In this document: positions 1 through 8,503 of the stretch, piece by piece
Position numbering within the stretch: the first letter of the stretch is position 1
Layout: each line of letters opens with the position of its first letter
Origin: a bacterium
GTDB lineage: Bacteria > Myxococcota_A > Bradymonadia > UBA7976 > UBA1532
Reading direction: 5' to 3'
DNA: 64,000 nucleotides
Assembly: GCA_030426085.1 (NCBI GenBank)
Contig: JAUHYW010000042.1
Span: 1 to 64,000, forward strand
Notes under the pieces: generated by a model
Seen by the model: only the letters and a program-made list of their open reading frames with translations
Told to the model about the DNA's origin: nothing
The model's database searches: none
Program-made: the position numbers and the translations under genes

Positions 1-45
1 GCCGCCGAGCGCCGGGCCGCCGAGCGCCGGGCCGCCGAGCGCCGG
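1..45 (+). repeat. 15-bp in-frame tandem repeat (3 copies)
   Basis: Three exact copies of GCCGCCGAGCGCCGG open the window and encode Ala-Ala-Glu-Arg-Arg repeats. The array probably continues to the left. The unit is a multiple of three, so copy-number change would lengthen or shorten a charged helix without a frameshift. Confidence 0.85.
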
Positions 46-387
46 GCCGCAGCCCGGGAGAAAGCCCGCCGCCACGCTCGGGCTCGCCCTGCCGCCGAGC
101 CCTCCACCCGCCCCGGTCCGATCCCCGCGCCGGCGCCCGCCGCGGCCATCGCCCGCCAGGCGCCGACCTATCGCCGCTCGCTGACCCGCTGCAAGCACTA
201 CGATCTGCCCCAGCGGGTGCGTTTGCAGCTCACCGTGCAGCCCGACGGCCGGGTGGCCCAGGCCACGGTCGCCGGCGGCGCCGACGGCCGGGTCGACGTG
301 GGCTGCCTCGTCGAGAGCGCTCGCCGGTTCCGCTTCGCGCCCTTCGCCGGGCAGACGGTCACCGCCGCGGTCGACTACCGCCTCTGA
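1..387 (+). CDS. AgmX/TonB-like C-terminal domain protein (5' partial)
   Basis: The reading frame is open from the first base and stops at TGA 385-387, so only the last 128 residues are present. It begins with Ala-Ala-Glu-Arg-Arg repeats, continues through an Ala/Pro-rich linker, and ends in a domain with the pattern VRLQLTVQPDGRV...GCLVES...FRFAPFAG. That resembles the C-terminal domain of AgmX/PglI gliding proteins and TonB, which are periplasmic, envelope-spanning proteins in myxobacteria. The family match is by eye. The N-terminus (often an FHA or TM region in such proteins) lies outside the window. Confidence 0.6.
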   Translation, partial: AAERRAAERRAAERRAAAREKARRHARARPAAEPSTRPGPIPAPAPAAAIARQAPTYRRSLTRCKHYDLPQRVRLQLTVQPDGRVAQATVAGGADGRVDVGCLVESARRFRFAPFAGQTVTAAVDYRL

Positions 388-442
388 TCGGCCTTCACCC
401 GTCGACGGGCGCGAGGTTGATGCGCCGGGCCGGCCGACCGGC

Positions 443-448
443 TATCCT
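443..448 (+). promoter_or_regulatory. -10-like TATCCT upstream of kinase gene
   Basis: TATCCT lies 10 nt before the first ATG of the kinase gene, preceded by GGC and followed by G. TTGATG at 417-422 could be a -35 element but the 20-nt spacing is long. Similar TA-nn-CT boxes precede the genes at 5842, 23044 and 50360. The transcript would have almost no leader. Confidence 0.35.
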
Positions 449-458
449 GCCGCCGCCG

Positions 459-3400
459 ATGATGACCGACGCCGATCGCCACCCGTTCGCCCTCGACGCC
501 TACGACCTGCGCGCGCTGCTGGGCAAGGGCGCGATGGGCGAGGTGTGGCGCGGGGTGCACCGGGGGCAGGGGGCCGAGGTCGCGATCAAGATCCTGACCG
601 GCCCGCTGGCCCGCAAACCGCAGTATCGGGCGGCCTTCGAAGAAGAGGTCCGGGCGGTGGCGATGCTCGACCACCCCCACATCGTCGCGGTCTACGACTA
701 CGGGCGGGTCACCGCCGAGAGCAGCCGGGCGTCGGGTGAGCGCTACCCCCCCGGCAGCCCGTACCTGGTCATGGAGCTGGTCGACGGCGGCTCGATGGTC
801 TCGGCCTGCGGGCGCAGCGGCTGGCCGACGCTGTACAAGATGCTCTACGCGCTGCTCGACGCCCTGGGCCACGCCCACGCCCGGGGGCTGGTGCATCGCG
901 ATCTCAAGCCGCACAACGTGCTGGTGCCCCACGGGCCCGGGGTGCGGCTGACCGACTTCGGGCTGGCCCACGCGCTGTATCGCGACGAGGATCCCTTCCG
1001 CGATCACATGGCCGGCACCCCCAACTACATGGCCCCCGAGCAGATCCGCTGCGAGTGGCGGGATTACGGCCCGCCGACGGATCTCTACGCGGTGGGCTGC
1101 ATCGCCTACGCGCTGGTGACCGGGACCCCGCCCTTCCGCCGCATCGAGGCCCGCGACACCTTGCAGGCCCACCTCTACACGCCGCCGCCGCCGGTGGCCC
1201 GCGAGGGGTTGCCCGAGGGCTTCGAAGCCTGGGTCCACCGCCTGCTCGACAAGGACCCCGGGCGGCGCTTCCAGCGGGCGGCCGACGCGGTGTGGGCGCT
1301 GATGAAGCTGGCCGAGGGGCACACCCCCGGCGGTGATACGTCGATGACCCGCCCCGATCTGCCGCACGTCGACAGCGATCCGGGCAGTGATCCCACCGAG
1401 GCCGCGGCCGACAGCGTGCACACGCTCACCTGGCGCTGGGACGACTGGTCGGCCCCCGAGCCCGAGCGGCCGGCGCCGACGCTCGAGCTGCCCAACATGC
1501 CCGCCGACTGGCGCCGCGACGAAGAGGTGTCGTGGAACCCGCTGCTGGGCGTCGGCCTGGGGCTCTACGGGCTGCGCACGGTGCCGCTGGTCGACCGCTA
1601 CGACGAGCGGGACAACCTGTGGGCCGCGCTGCGGGCGGTGCGCGAGACCCGCCGCCCCCGAGCCGTCGTGCTGCGCGGACCGGCGGGCATGGGCAAGAGC
1701 CGCCTCGCGACCTGGATCGGCGAGCGGGCCCACGAGCTGGGCGTGGCCACCGTGCTGCGGGCCAACCACAACCTCATCCCCGGCGCCCGGGATGGCCTGG
1801 GGGCGATGCTGGCCCGGCATCACGTCTGCCAGGGGCTCGATCGGGACGCGCTCATCGCCCGGCTGGAGGGCGTCCTGCGCCAGATGGGCGAGACCCGGGA
1901 GGACGCCTGGCGGCAGCTCGCGACGTTGATCGCGCCCGACGGCGCGCGCCTGTCGAGCGGTCAGCGCTACGCGGTGCTCGAGGCCCACCTGCGCCGGCTG
2001 GCGGCCCGGCGGGCGGTGGTGATGCTGGTCGACGACGCGCAGTGGGGCCCCGAGGCGGTCGATCACACCCGGCGGCTGCTCGACGCGGTCGATCTGCCGC
2101 TGCTGGTGGTGCTGACGGTCGAGGAGGCCAACCGCTCGGCCCGGGCCGGCGCGCGGCACGTCGCCGAGAAGCTGAGCGGCCACGCCGGGGTGTCGGCCCG
2201 CGAGATCGGCTCGCTGCCCGTCGATCATCGCCGGACGATGGTCCAGGCGCTGCTGGGGCTCGACTCGAACGCCGCGGCCATCGTCGAGACCCGCACCGAG
2301 GGCAACCCGCTGTTCGCGATCCACCTCGTCGGCGACTGGGTGCAGCGGCGGGCGCTGGTGCCGGCGGCCAAGGGCTTCCGGCTGCGGGAGGACGTCGCGC
2401 CCCGGCTGCCCGACGGCATCCACGACATCTGGCGGCAGCGCATCGACGAGGTGCTCGCCACCCGGCCGTCGGCTCAGCGGGCGTCCGATCGCCGCGCGCT
2501 GGAGCTGGCGGCGATGCTCGGCCGGGACGTCGATCACGACGAGTGGTGCGCCGCGGCCGGGGGCTCGGGGGAGTCGCCCGCCGAGACCGCCGCCCGGCTG
2601 ACAGCCCTGCGCGATGTCCTGATCGCCCGTCGGCTCGCGGTGGGCCAGCCGGGCGAGCCGGGCTGGTCGTTCGCCCACGGCATGCTCCAGGAGAGCGTCA
2701 AGCGGCGCATCGCCGAGGGCGGCCGGGACGCGGCCCTGCACGCGGTGTGCGCCGCGGTGCTCGACGGCCGGGCGGGGCAGGGCATCGCCGAGCGGCGGGC
2801 GGTGCACCTCATCGGCGCCGGGCGTCACGAGGCCGCGCTGGGGCCGCTGGTCCGCGCGGCCAGCGAGCGGGGGCGGCAGTCGAACTTCGACGACGCGCTG
2901 CGCCTGCTGGACACCTGGGCCGAGACCGCCGAGCGGGTGGGGCTCGACGAGGCCGACCCCCGCTGGATCGAGGCGTGGGTCGCCGAGGCCAACATCCACC
3001 GCCGGTCGAACCGGCTGCCCGAGGCGCGGGCGCTGGCCCTGCGCATCGAAGAGATGGCCCGGCGCCACGGCTACCGCAAGGCGCTGGGCCGGGCGCTGGT
3101 CGACCAGGCGTGGGACGCGGTCAACCGGGGCGAGCACGATCTGGGCGTGGCCAAGATGGACGAGGTGGCCCGCATCGCCGCCGAACTCGACGATCGGGGC
3201 CTGATGGCCAACTGCCGGCGCAACCAGGGCGTGATGCTGCTCGACCGCAACGAGCCCGAGCGGGTCGAGGCGTTCCTGCGCGAGGCGCTGCGCATCTACG
3301 ACGCCATCGATCGCCCGGTAGGCGCGGGGCTGGTCGAGGTCAACTTCGCCCAGCTCGCTCGCCGCGGGGGGCGGTACGCCGAGGCGCTGGCCCACCTCGA

Positions 3401-3971
3401 CGGGGCGCTCTCCCGCTTCGAGACCCGGACCGACGCCGACACCCGCAAGTGGACGGTGCCCATGGCCCGGGCCGAGCGGGGGCTGGTGCACTTCGAGCGG
3501 GGCCACCTCGACCTCGCCGAAGCCGAGCTGACCACGGCCGTCGACGCCTACGGCCGGCTGGGCGGCAGCAACACCAACGCCCCGGTCGCCCGGCTGAACC
3601 TGGCCCGGCTGCACCTCGCCCGAGGGCACCACGTCGAGGCCCACCGGATGCTGGCCGACGCGCTGCGCGACTTCGCCGAGGCCAAGCGCCACGGGCGGGC
3701 GCTGCTGTGCGTGGTGGCGCTGCTCGAGTGCGCCGCGCTGGAGCGGGACTGGGCGACCTGGGACGAGCAGTTCCGGGTGGCCGTGGGGCTCATCGAGCAC
3801 CTCGGCCTGCACACCCGGGACGTCGCTCGGCAGGCCGAGGCGGCGGCGGCGCGGGCCGCGGCGGCCGGCGAGCGGGCGCGGGCGGCCGACGCCCGAGCGC
3901 TCGCCGCGCGCGAGTGGCAGGCGCTGGGGGCCGTCGACGAGGTCGAGCGGCTGCGCGCACGACACACATGA
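459..3971 (+). CDS. Serine/threonine protein kinase with AAA ATPase and TPR region
   Basis: The 1170-residue protein begins with a complete Hanks-type kinase domain: glycine loop GKGAMGEVW (22-30), VAIK lysine 44, catalytic HRDLKPHN near 147, DFG near 166, and APEQ. A second module carries Walker A GPAGMGKSR (about 407-415) and a Walker B-like VVMLVDDAQW, as in the AAA_16/STAND part of PknK-type kinases. The last ~450 residues are helical and TPR-like, rich in alternating Ala/Arg/Leu. There is no obvious TM segment, so it is probably a cytoplasmic signal integrator. I chose ATG 459 (ATG 462 is equally possible) because the in-frame codons further upstream overlap the promoter-like box. The cupin gene follows after 19 nt. 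Confidence 0.9.
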   Translation: MMTDADRHPFALDAYDLRALLGKGAMGEVWRGVHRGQGAEVAIKILTGPLARKPQYRAAFEEEVRAVAMLDHPHIVAVYDYGRVTAESSRASGERYPPGSPYLVMELVDGGSMVSACGRSGWPTLYKMLYALLDALGHAHARGLVHRDLKPHNVLVPHGPGVRLTDFGLAHALYRDEDPFRDHMAGTPNYMAPEQIRCEWRDYGPPTDLYAVGCIAYALVTGTPPFRRIEARDTLQAHLYTPPPPVAREGLPEGFEAWVHRLLDKDPGRRFQRAADAVWALMKLAEGHTPGGDTSMTRPDLPHVDSDPGSDPTEAAADSVHTLTWRWDDWSAPEPERPAPTLELPNMPADWRRDEEVSWNPLLGVGLGLYGLRTVPLVDRYDERDNLWAALRAVRETRRPRAVVLRGPAGMGKSRLATWIGERAHELGVATVLRANHNLIPGARDGLGAMLARHHVCQGLDRDALIARLEGVLRQMGETREDAWRQLATLIAPDGARLSSGQRYAVLEAHLRRLAARRAVVMLVDDAQWGPEAVDHTRRLLDAVDLPLLVVLTVEEANRSARAGARHVAEKLSGHAGVSAREIGSLPVDHRRTMVQALLGLDSNAAAIVETRTEGNPLFAIHLVGDWVQRRALVPAAKGFRLREDVAPRLPDGIHDIWRQRIDEVLATRPSAQRASDRRALELAAMLGRDVDHDEWCAAAGGSGESPAETAARLTALRDVLIARRLAVGQPGEPGWSFAHGMLQESVKRRIAEGGRDAALHAVCAAVLDGRAGQGIAERRAVHLIGAGRHEAALGPLVRAASERGRQSNFDDALRLLDTWAETAERVGLDEADPRWIEAWVAEANIHRRSNRLPEARALALRIEEMARRHGYRKALGRALVDQAWDAVNRGEHDLGVAKMDEVARIAAELDDRGLMANCRRNQGVMLLDRNEPERVEAFLREALRIYDAIDRPVGAGLVEVNFAQLARRGGRYAEALAHLDGALSRFETRTDADTRKWTVPMARAERGLVHFERGHLDLAEAELTTAVDAYGRLGGSNTNAPVARLNLARLHLARGHHVEAHRMLADALRDFAEAKRHGRALLCVVALLECAALERDWATWDEQFRVAVGLIEHLGLHTRDVARQAEAAAARAAAAGERARAADARALAAREWQALGAVDEVERLRARHT

Positions 3972-3990
3972 CACGACGACAGGGAAGACG

Positions 3991-4389
3991 ATGAAGCTGC
4001 CCAATGGGGTGACGCTGCACAAGTGGCCCCACACGTTCGCCCCCGACGCCGAGCGGGTCGCCGACGAGATGACCCGGTTCGGCTTCGCGAGCTACGACTT
4101 GCAGACCGTGCCCCCGTGGTTCGATCGCAGCCGCCACAGCCACGACGAGGAGGAGATCCGAGGCGCGGTCGAGGGGGTGATCACATTCCACTTCGACGAG
4201 GGCCCGGTGACCATCGAGGCCGGCGACATCCTGATCATCCCCGCGGGGGTGGCCCACGAGGTCAAGACCCACAACCCGCGGCCGTTCAGCGCCTACAAGG
4301 GCTCGCGCTCGGGCGAGCGGCGGGTCACCGAGCACGGTGACGGCAAGGGCAGCGTCGAAGAGCTGGCCCGACGGGAGGGCGGCGCGTGA
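3991..4389 (+). CDS. Cupin-domain protein
   Basis: This 132-residue protein has the two cupin signatures: a metal-ligand cluster HSHDEEEIR near residues 50-58, followed by a VEAGD-like turn and PAGVAHEV near 86-93. The single-domain length resembles acireductone dioxygenase-like and small sugar-binding cupins, but the substrate cannot be read from the sequence. A GGAAG ribosome site lies before ATG 3991. Its stop overlaps the GTG start of the next gene (GTGA), so translation of the two is probably coupled. Confidence 0.85.
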   Translation: MKLPNGVTLHKWPHTFAPDAERVADEMTRFGFASYDLQTVPPWFDRSRHSHDEEEIRGAVEGVITFHFDEGPVTIEAGDILIIPAGVAHEVKTHNPRPFSAYKGSRSGERRVTEHGDGKGSVEELARREGGA

Positions 4390-5093
4390 CGGTCATCTGC
4401 CTCGATCTGGACGGCACCCTCGAAGACAGCCGGGACGATATGGTCGCCGCGGTGCAGCGCGTGCGCCGCCGCTTGAAGCTGCCCCCGCGAGTCGACGAGG
4501 ACTTCCGGCCCCACGTCAACCGGGGTATGGCCCACCTGTATCGCGCCTGCTTCGCCGAGGCGCTCGAGGGCCGCGACGCCGAGTCCGCCGCCGAGGCGTT
4601 GTCGGCGGTCCGGCTGGCCTACACCGAGGAGTACGGGGCCCGCATCGCCGAGACGACCCGGCTGTACGACGGCATGGCCGGGGCCCTCGACGCGCTGGCC
4701 GACATGGCCCCGCTGGCGCTCGTGACCAACAAGCCCGAGGGGCTGTCGCTCAAGCTGCTCGCCGCGCTGGGCGTCGCCGATCGCTTCGCGGCGGTCATCG
4801 GCGGCGATACGCTGGCCGTCGCCAAGCCCGATCCGGCGGTGCTCGACGCCGCGCTGGCCCGCACCGGCGGGGCGCCAGCGGTCATGATCGGCGACTCGGC
4901 GGGCGACATCCGCTGCGCGAAGAGCCACGGCACGCCGGTGATCTGGTGCGCGTGGGGCTACGCCGACGCCCCGGGCCCGCTGGAGCCCGACGCCGTGGCC
5001 CGGCACCCCTCCGAGCTGCCGGAGAAGGTGACCGCGCTGCTCGGGTGGGAGGCGCCGCCCGAGCCGGAGACGTCGCCCGAGCCGGGCGTTTGA
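4386..5093 (+). CDS. HAD-family hydrolase (phosphoglycolate phosphatase-like)
   Basis: The protein (235 aa) opens with DLDGTLEDS, the nucleophile motif I of haloacid-dehalogenase phosphatases. VTNKP supplies motif II, KPDP carries the motif III lysine, and GDSAGDI is motif IV. The helical cap between motifs I and II fits the phosphoglycolate phosphatase/PPi phosphatase subfamily (type I cap). It probably dephosphorylates a small cytosolic metabolite. The GTG start overlaps the cupin stop and the TTG start of the exonuclease overlaps its own stop, so the three genes form a tight coupled unit behind the kinase. Confidence 0.85.
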   Translation: MTVICLDLDGTLEDSRDDMVAAVQRVRRRLKLPPRVDEDFRPHVNRGMAHLYRACFAEALEGRDAESAAEALSAVRLAYTEEYGARIAETTRLYDGMAGALDALADMAPLALVTNKPEGLSLKLLAALGVADRFAAVIGGDTLAVAKPDPAVLDAALARTGGAPAVMIGDSAGDIRCAKSHGTPVIWCAWGYADAPGPLEPDAVARHPSELPEKVTALLGWEAPPEPETSPEPGV

Positions 5094-5791
5094 GCCGGCG
5101 CTACCCGGACCGCGACCCACCCTTCGCCGCCGAGCACTTCGTCGTCATCGACCTCGAGGCCACCTGTGATCGCCAAGGCTGGCCCCGCGAGCGCATGGAG
5201 ATCATCGAGATCGGCGCGGTGCTCCTCGACGCCGACCTCACGCCCGTCGGTGAGCATCAGACCTTCGTGCGCCCCCGCGAGCACCCCCGGCTCACCCCGT
5301 TCTGCCGCGATCTGACCGGCATCGCCCAGGCCGACGTGCTCGCCGCGCCGGGCTACCCCGAGGCCATCGCCGGGCTGCTCGACGCGATCCCGTCCGGCCG
5401 CCCGCTCTTCTGCTCGTGGGGCGGCTTCGACGCCCGCCTCTTCGCCCGGGAGGACGCGCGCCACGCGCTGCCCGGCCGCCTGCCGCCCCATTGGAACCTG
5501 GCCGGCGCCTTCAGCGGCCGGCTCGGCCTGCGCCGGCGCTTCGGCGTGCTCGGCGCCCTCGAGCGGGCGGGCCTGAGCTTCGAGGGGCGCCCCCACCGGG
5601 GCATCGACGACGCTCGCAACATCGCCCGCCTGCTGCCGTGGTGCCTCGGGCGGGCGCCGTTCCCCCCGCTGCCCCCCCGCTGGGTCCGCCGCCGACAGCG
5701 GCGCGAGCGGGAGGCGGCGAAGGCGGCCCGGGGGCGCGCCCGGCGGGCGACCGAGGCTGCGGACGATCCACCCCCGCCTTCGACCACGTGA
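5090..5791 (+). CDS. DEDDh 3'-5' exonuclease (ERI1/KapD-like)
   Basis: The frame encodes a 233-residue exonuclease with ExoI motif VVIDLEATC near residues 17-25, a central ExoII region (CSWGGFDARLF) and ExoIII HRGIDDARNIARL near 167-179, giving the DEDDh catalytic set. The MEIIEIGAVLLD stretch after ExoI resembles the ERI1/KapD subgroup that trims RNA 3' ends. TTG 5090 is chosen because it overlaps the preceding stop (TTGA) and places ExoI at the normal distance from the N-terminus. The Arg/Ala-rich tail is basic. RNA is the likelier substrate, by inference. Confidence 0.85.
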   Translation: MSRRYPDRDPPFAAEHFVVIDLEATCDRQGWPRERMEIIEIGAVLLDADLTPVGEHQTFVRPREHPRLTPFCRDLTGIAQADVLAAPGYPEAIAGLLDAIPSGRPLFCSWGGFDARLFAREDARHALPGRLPPHWNLAGAFSGRLGLRRRFGVLGALERAGLSFEGRPHRGIDDARNIARLLPWCLGRAPFPPLPPRWVRRRQRREREAAKAARGRARRATEAADDPPPPSTT

Positions 5792-5817
5792 TCGTCGAGC
5801 CGCCCGCCGCCGTCGGT

Positions 5818-5823
5818 TAGTCT
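5818..5823 (+). promoter_or_regulatory. -10-like TAGTCT upstream of vWA-like lipoprotein
   Basis: TAGTCT is preceded by GGT and followed by GG, 18 nt before ATG 5842, with the ribosome site GGGAGG lying between. The same box occurs before the gene at 50360. Confidence 0.35.
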
Positions 5824-5841
5824 GGCGTGGGAGGCAGGCTC

Positions 5842-7638
5842 ATGACGCGCGCTCACTCGATGTTCGTCGCCCCGATCGGGCTCCTCTGCGCCGCCCTCGG
5901 CGCCTCTGGCTGCGGGGACGCGCTCTCTTCGGCCGCCGCCGCCCCGCCCGACCTCGCCGGGCTCGACGGGGGGGCGCTGGAGGTCGGCCGCCCCGACGCC
6001 GCCCCGGATCCGGACCTCGGCGGGCCGCCGCCCGGTGAACCCTACGCGGTCCGCGTGCTGAGCATCCGCCCCGCGCCGACCCGCCTCGACCTCTTGTGGG
6101 TCGTCGACGACTCCAGCTCGATGTGCGGCGAGCAGTTCACCGTGCCCGACGCGGTGACCGGCTTCGTCGACGCCCTGCTCGACGCGGTGCCCGACCTCGA
6201 CCTCGCGATGACCGCCGTCCTCACCGACATGAGCGCCGAGCGGGGGCTCGACGGGCGCTTCGTCGCGGCCCCGGGCATCGCCGTGCCGACCCCCGGCTGC
6301 ATCGACCCCCGCAATGGCCTGCCCTATGTGCCCGAGACGGACGCCTGCGAGGCCCGGGCGGCGGCCGGGCGGCTGGTGGCGCTCAACACCTGGAGCGTCG
6401 ACGGCGAGGCCCCGTCCGAGGTGGGGGCCGACTGCGACGACCGGGCGTGCAAGCTCGAGTGGCTGCGGCTGACGGCCCACTGCCTGACCACGGTGAGCGT
6501 GCGGGGCAGCGACTTCCCGTCGGGCATCGCGGCCATCGACCGGGCGCTGGCCTGCGACGGCCCCAACGGCGACGTGCTGGGGCACTGCTGCGACCCGGCG
6601 GCCGATCCCGGCTGCGCCCGCTTTCTGCGCCCGGGGGCCGCCCGGGCCATCGTGATCATCGCCGACGAGGACGACTGCTCGGCGCCGGCGGACTTCGCCC
6701 GGGACGATCCCGCCCGCTGCGCGTGGCAGGCCGGGGATCTGCTGGGGGTGCCGGCCGTCGTCGACCGCCTGCGGGCGCTGGGCCCCGAGCCGCTCGGCGT
6801 CTTCGTGTGGAGCGCGCCCGACGCGGTCACCCCCGACGGATCACAGGCCCGGTGGCGGCCCTACGCGCCGGGCGTGGACGACCCCGCCTGTGACCCGGCC
6901 AACGACGACGGCGGGGACTTCGCCGCGTGGCGCGCGCGCTGCTGCCCGGCGGGGGACGCCTGCATCGGGCCGCCGCGGCCCACCTGCTCGATCCTCGCCG
7001 AGGACGGGGCCAGCGCGACCCCCCGCTATCGGGCGCTGGCCCGGGCGCTGGGCAGCGACGACGATCCCATCCCGGTGTGTGATCCGGCGGTGGGTCCGGC
7101 GCTGGCCCGCCGGGTCGCCGACTTCGCCCACCCCGGGCGTCACATCTGCCTGGGACCGGTCGAAGGCCCGCTGCGGGTCACCGCCCGCTGCCTCGACGGC
7201 GTCGGGCTGCCCGGCGCGGGGTGTGACGAGACCGAGTGGCAGAACCGGCCCGGGCTCGCGCTCGAGGTGGACGACCCGAGCTGCGACGGGGTGGCCATCG
7301 AGCTGCCGCCCGGCCTGCCGCCGGGGGCCGAGCTGCGGGTCGAGCACCGGGCGCCGATGCCGGCGGGCGCGCCCGGCGAGGTCTGCGGGCTGCCGGCGGC
7401 CTGCGTCGGCGAAGAGCGGGAAGAGACCGATGACTACGTCATCACTCGGGGCTGGCAGTGCGCGGCCCCCGGCGCCGGCTGCGCGGGCGGCTGGTGCATC
7501 GCCCGCTCGGGGTCGGGGCCGCATTGCACGATCGAGTGTCGCGCGCCCGAAGAGTGCGCCCTGGGCCGATGCGCGGCCCTGCACCCCGAAGGCTGCGCGG
7601 CGGCAGGCGGGGGGTGCGTCTGTCTGCTCGACGAGTGA
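5842..7638 (+). CDS. Cys-rich vWA-like lipoprotein
   Basis: ATG 5842 follows GGGAGG at a normal distance. The 598-residue product has a signal peptide ending in the lipobox GASGC, so it should be a lipidated envelope protein. After an Asp/Pro-rich linker comes LLWVVDDSSSM, a DxSxS metal-ion-dependent adhesion motif as in vWFA domains, followed by many paired Cys residues. A later region (about residue 450 on) reads like a GEVCGLP...C...C module common in myxobacterial lipoproteins. No enzyme function is visible; cell-surface binding is an inference. Confidence 0.75.
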   Translation: MTRAHSMFVAPIGLLCAALGASGCGDALSSAAAAPPDLAGLDGGALEVGRPDAAPDPDLGGPPPGEPYAVRVLSIRPAPTRLDLLWVVDDSSSMCGEQFTVPDAVTGFVDALLDAVPDLDLAMTAVLTDMSAERGLDGRFVAAPGIAVPTPGCIDPRNGLPYVPETDACEARAAAGRLVALNTWSVDGEAPSEVGADCDDRACKLEWLRLTAHCLTTVSVRGSDFPSGIAAIDRALACDGPNGDVLGHCCDPAADPGCARFLRPGAARAIVIIADEDDCSAPADFARDDPARCAWQAGDLLGVPAVVDRLRALGPEPLGVFVWSAPDAVTPDGSQARWRPYAPGVDDPACDPANDDGGDFAAWRARCCPAGDACIGPPRPTCSILAEDGASATPRYRALARALGSDDDPIPVCDPAVGPALARRVADFAHPGRHICLGPVEGPLRVTARCLDGVGLPGAGCDETEWQNRPGLALEVDDPSCDGVAIELPPGLPPGAELRVEHRAPMPAGAPGEVCGLPAACVGEEREETDDYVITRGWQCAAPGAGCAGGWCIARSGSGPHCTIECRAPEECALGRCAALHPEGCAAAGGGCVCLLDE

Positions 7639-7647
7639 CGCCTTTGC

Positions 7648-8487
7648 TCACGGTGTGGACAGGGTCGCGCCGTAGATCCCATGGATGTCGGCGGCCGCCA
7701 ACGGCCGCCCGAACCAGCGGCTGAGGTCGGCCCCGACGCCCGCGGCGAACGTCCGCGCCGCGCGCTCGACGGACCGCCGCGGGCTGCCGGTCAGGGCGTG
7801 GATGTCTTCGGCTGGCATGCCATCGGCCAGCAGCGCGGCGATCGTCTGGGCCCGGCCCTTCTTGATCCGGCGAGGCTCGGTCAGGAAGCGCAGCCGCCGG
7901 CCGATCCAATCGGGCATGGTGGGGTGTTCCCCGGCCCGCTTGAGCGTCAGCCCGACGCGCGGTGTGCGCAGGACCGGGCGGGGGGTCTGTCGATGCCATC
8001 TCAGGTGCAACCGGCTCGTGGGTTCCAAGGCATCGGGCGAGGCTCGATCGAGCGGCGCGATGCCATCGACCCCGGCCAGCGCCAGCATGTGGTCGACGAC
8101 GTTGCAGCTCCCGTCGATCAGGCACCCGTCGGCGGCCTCGACGCTGCGGAGCAGCCACCCGCAGCCCACCTCGGGCCCGCCGGTGCTGAAGTCGAGGCCC
8201 TTGAACGTGCCCCCCCGATAGCTCGAGCCCGCCCGGTGGAAGTACCACCCGCCGGGCCGCCGCTGGCGCTCGGCGCCGTGCACGAAGGGATCGGGGTGCG
8301 CCGGGCCTTGCAGATACAGCTCGATCTCGCAGATGCGATGCGGCTGGCCGTCACACACCAGCGCGGTGTGATTCAGCAGCGCCTCGGCCCGGGCGGCGGC
8401 CCACGCCGGGATCGGGATCTCGAAGTCGGGCGGTCGGCCGAGGGCGCGGAGGTCTGGGGCGCGGAGGTCGGGGGCGGCGCGTATCAT
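7648..8487 (-). CDS. Uncharacterised protein, possibly methylpurine glycosylase-like
   Basis: The gene lies 16 nt behind the MopE-repeat gene on the same strand; ATG 8487 is the first methionine clear of that gene. The 279-residue product has no signal peptide. A central block reads ICEIELYL...DPFVHG...GWYFHR...GGTFKGLDFST...GWLLRS, reminiscent in spacing of the glutamate-containing barrel of alkyladenine-DNA glycosylases. A short helical tail (MPAEDIHALTGSPRRSVERAA) could be a helix-turn-helix. I recognise the pattern only loosely, so DNA repair is a hypothesis. Confidence 0.55.
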   Translation of the reverse strand: MIRAAPDLRAPDLRALGRPPDFEIPIPAWAAARAEALLNHTALVCDGQPHRICEIELYLQGPAHPDPFVHGAERQRRPGGWYFHRAGSSYRGGTFKGLDFSTGGPEVGCGWLLRSVEAADGCLIDGSCNVVDHMLALAGVDGIAPLDRASPDALEPTSRLHLRWHRQTPRPVLRTPRVGLTLKRAGEHPTMPDWIGRRLRFLTEPRRIKKGRAQTIAALLADGMPAEDIHALTGSPRRSVERAARTFAAGVGADLSRWFGRPLAAADIHGIYGATLSTP

Positions 8488-8503
8488 GCGCCTCTGTATC
8501 ACA

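Noticed and set aside
375-4034. A very long minus-strand open frame opposite the kinase gene
   Set aside because: It lies opposite a gene with clear kinase and ATPase motifs, shows no recognisable domain, and is a by-product of high GC content with few stop codons.
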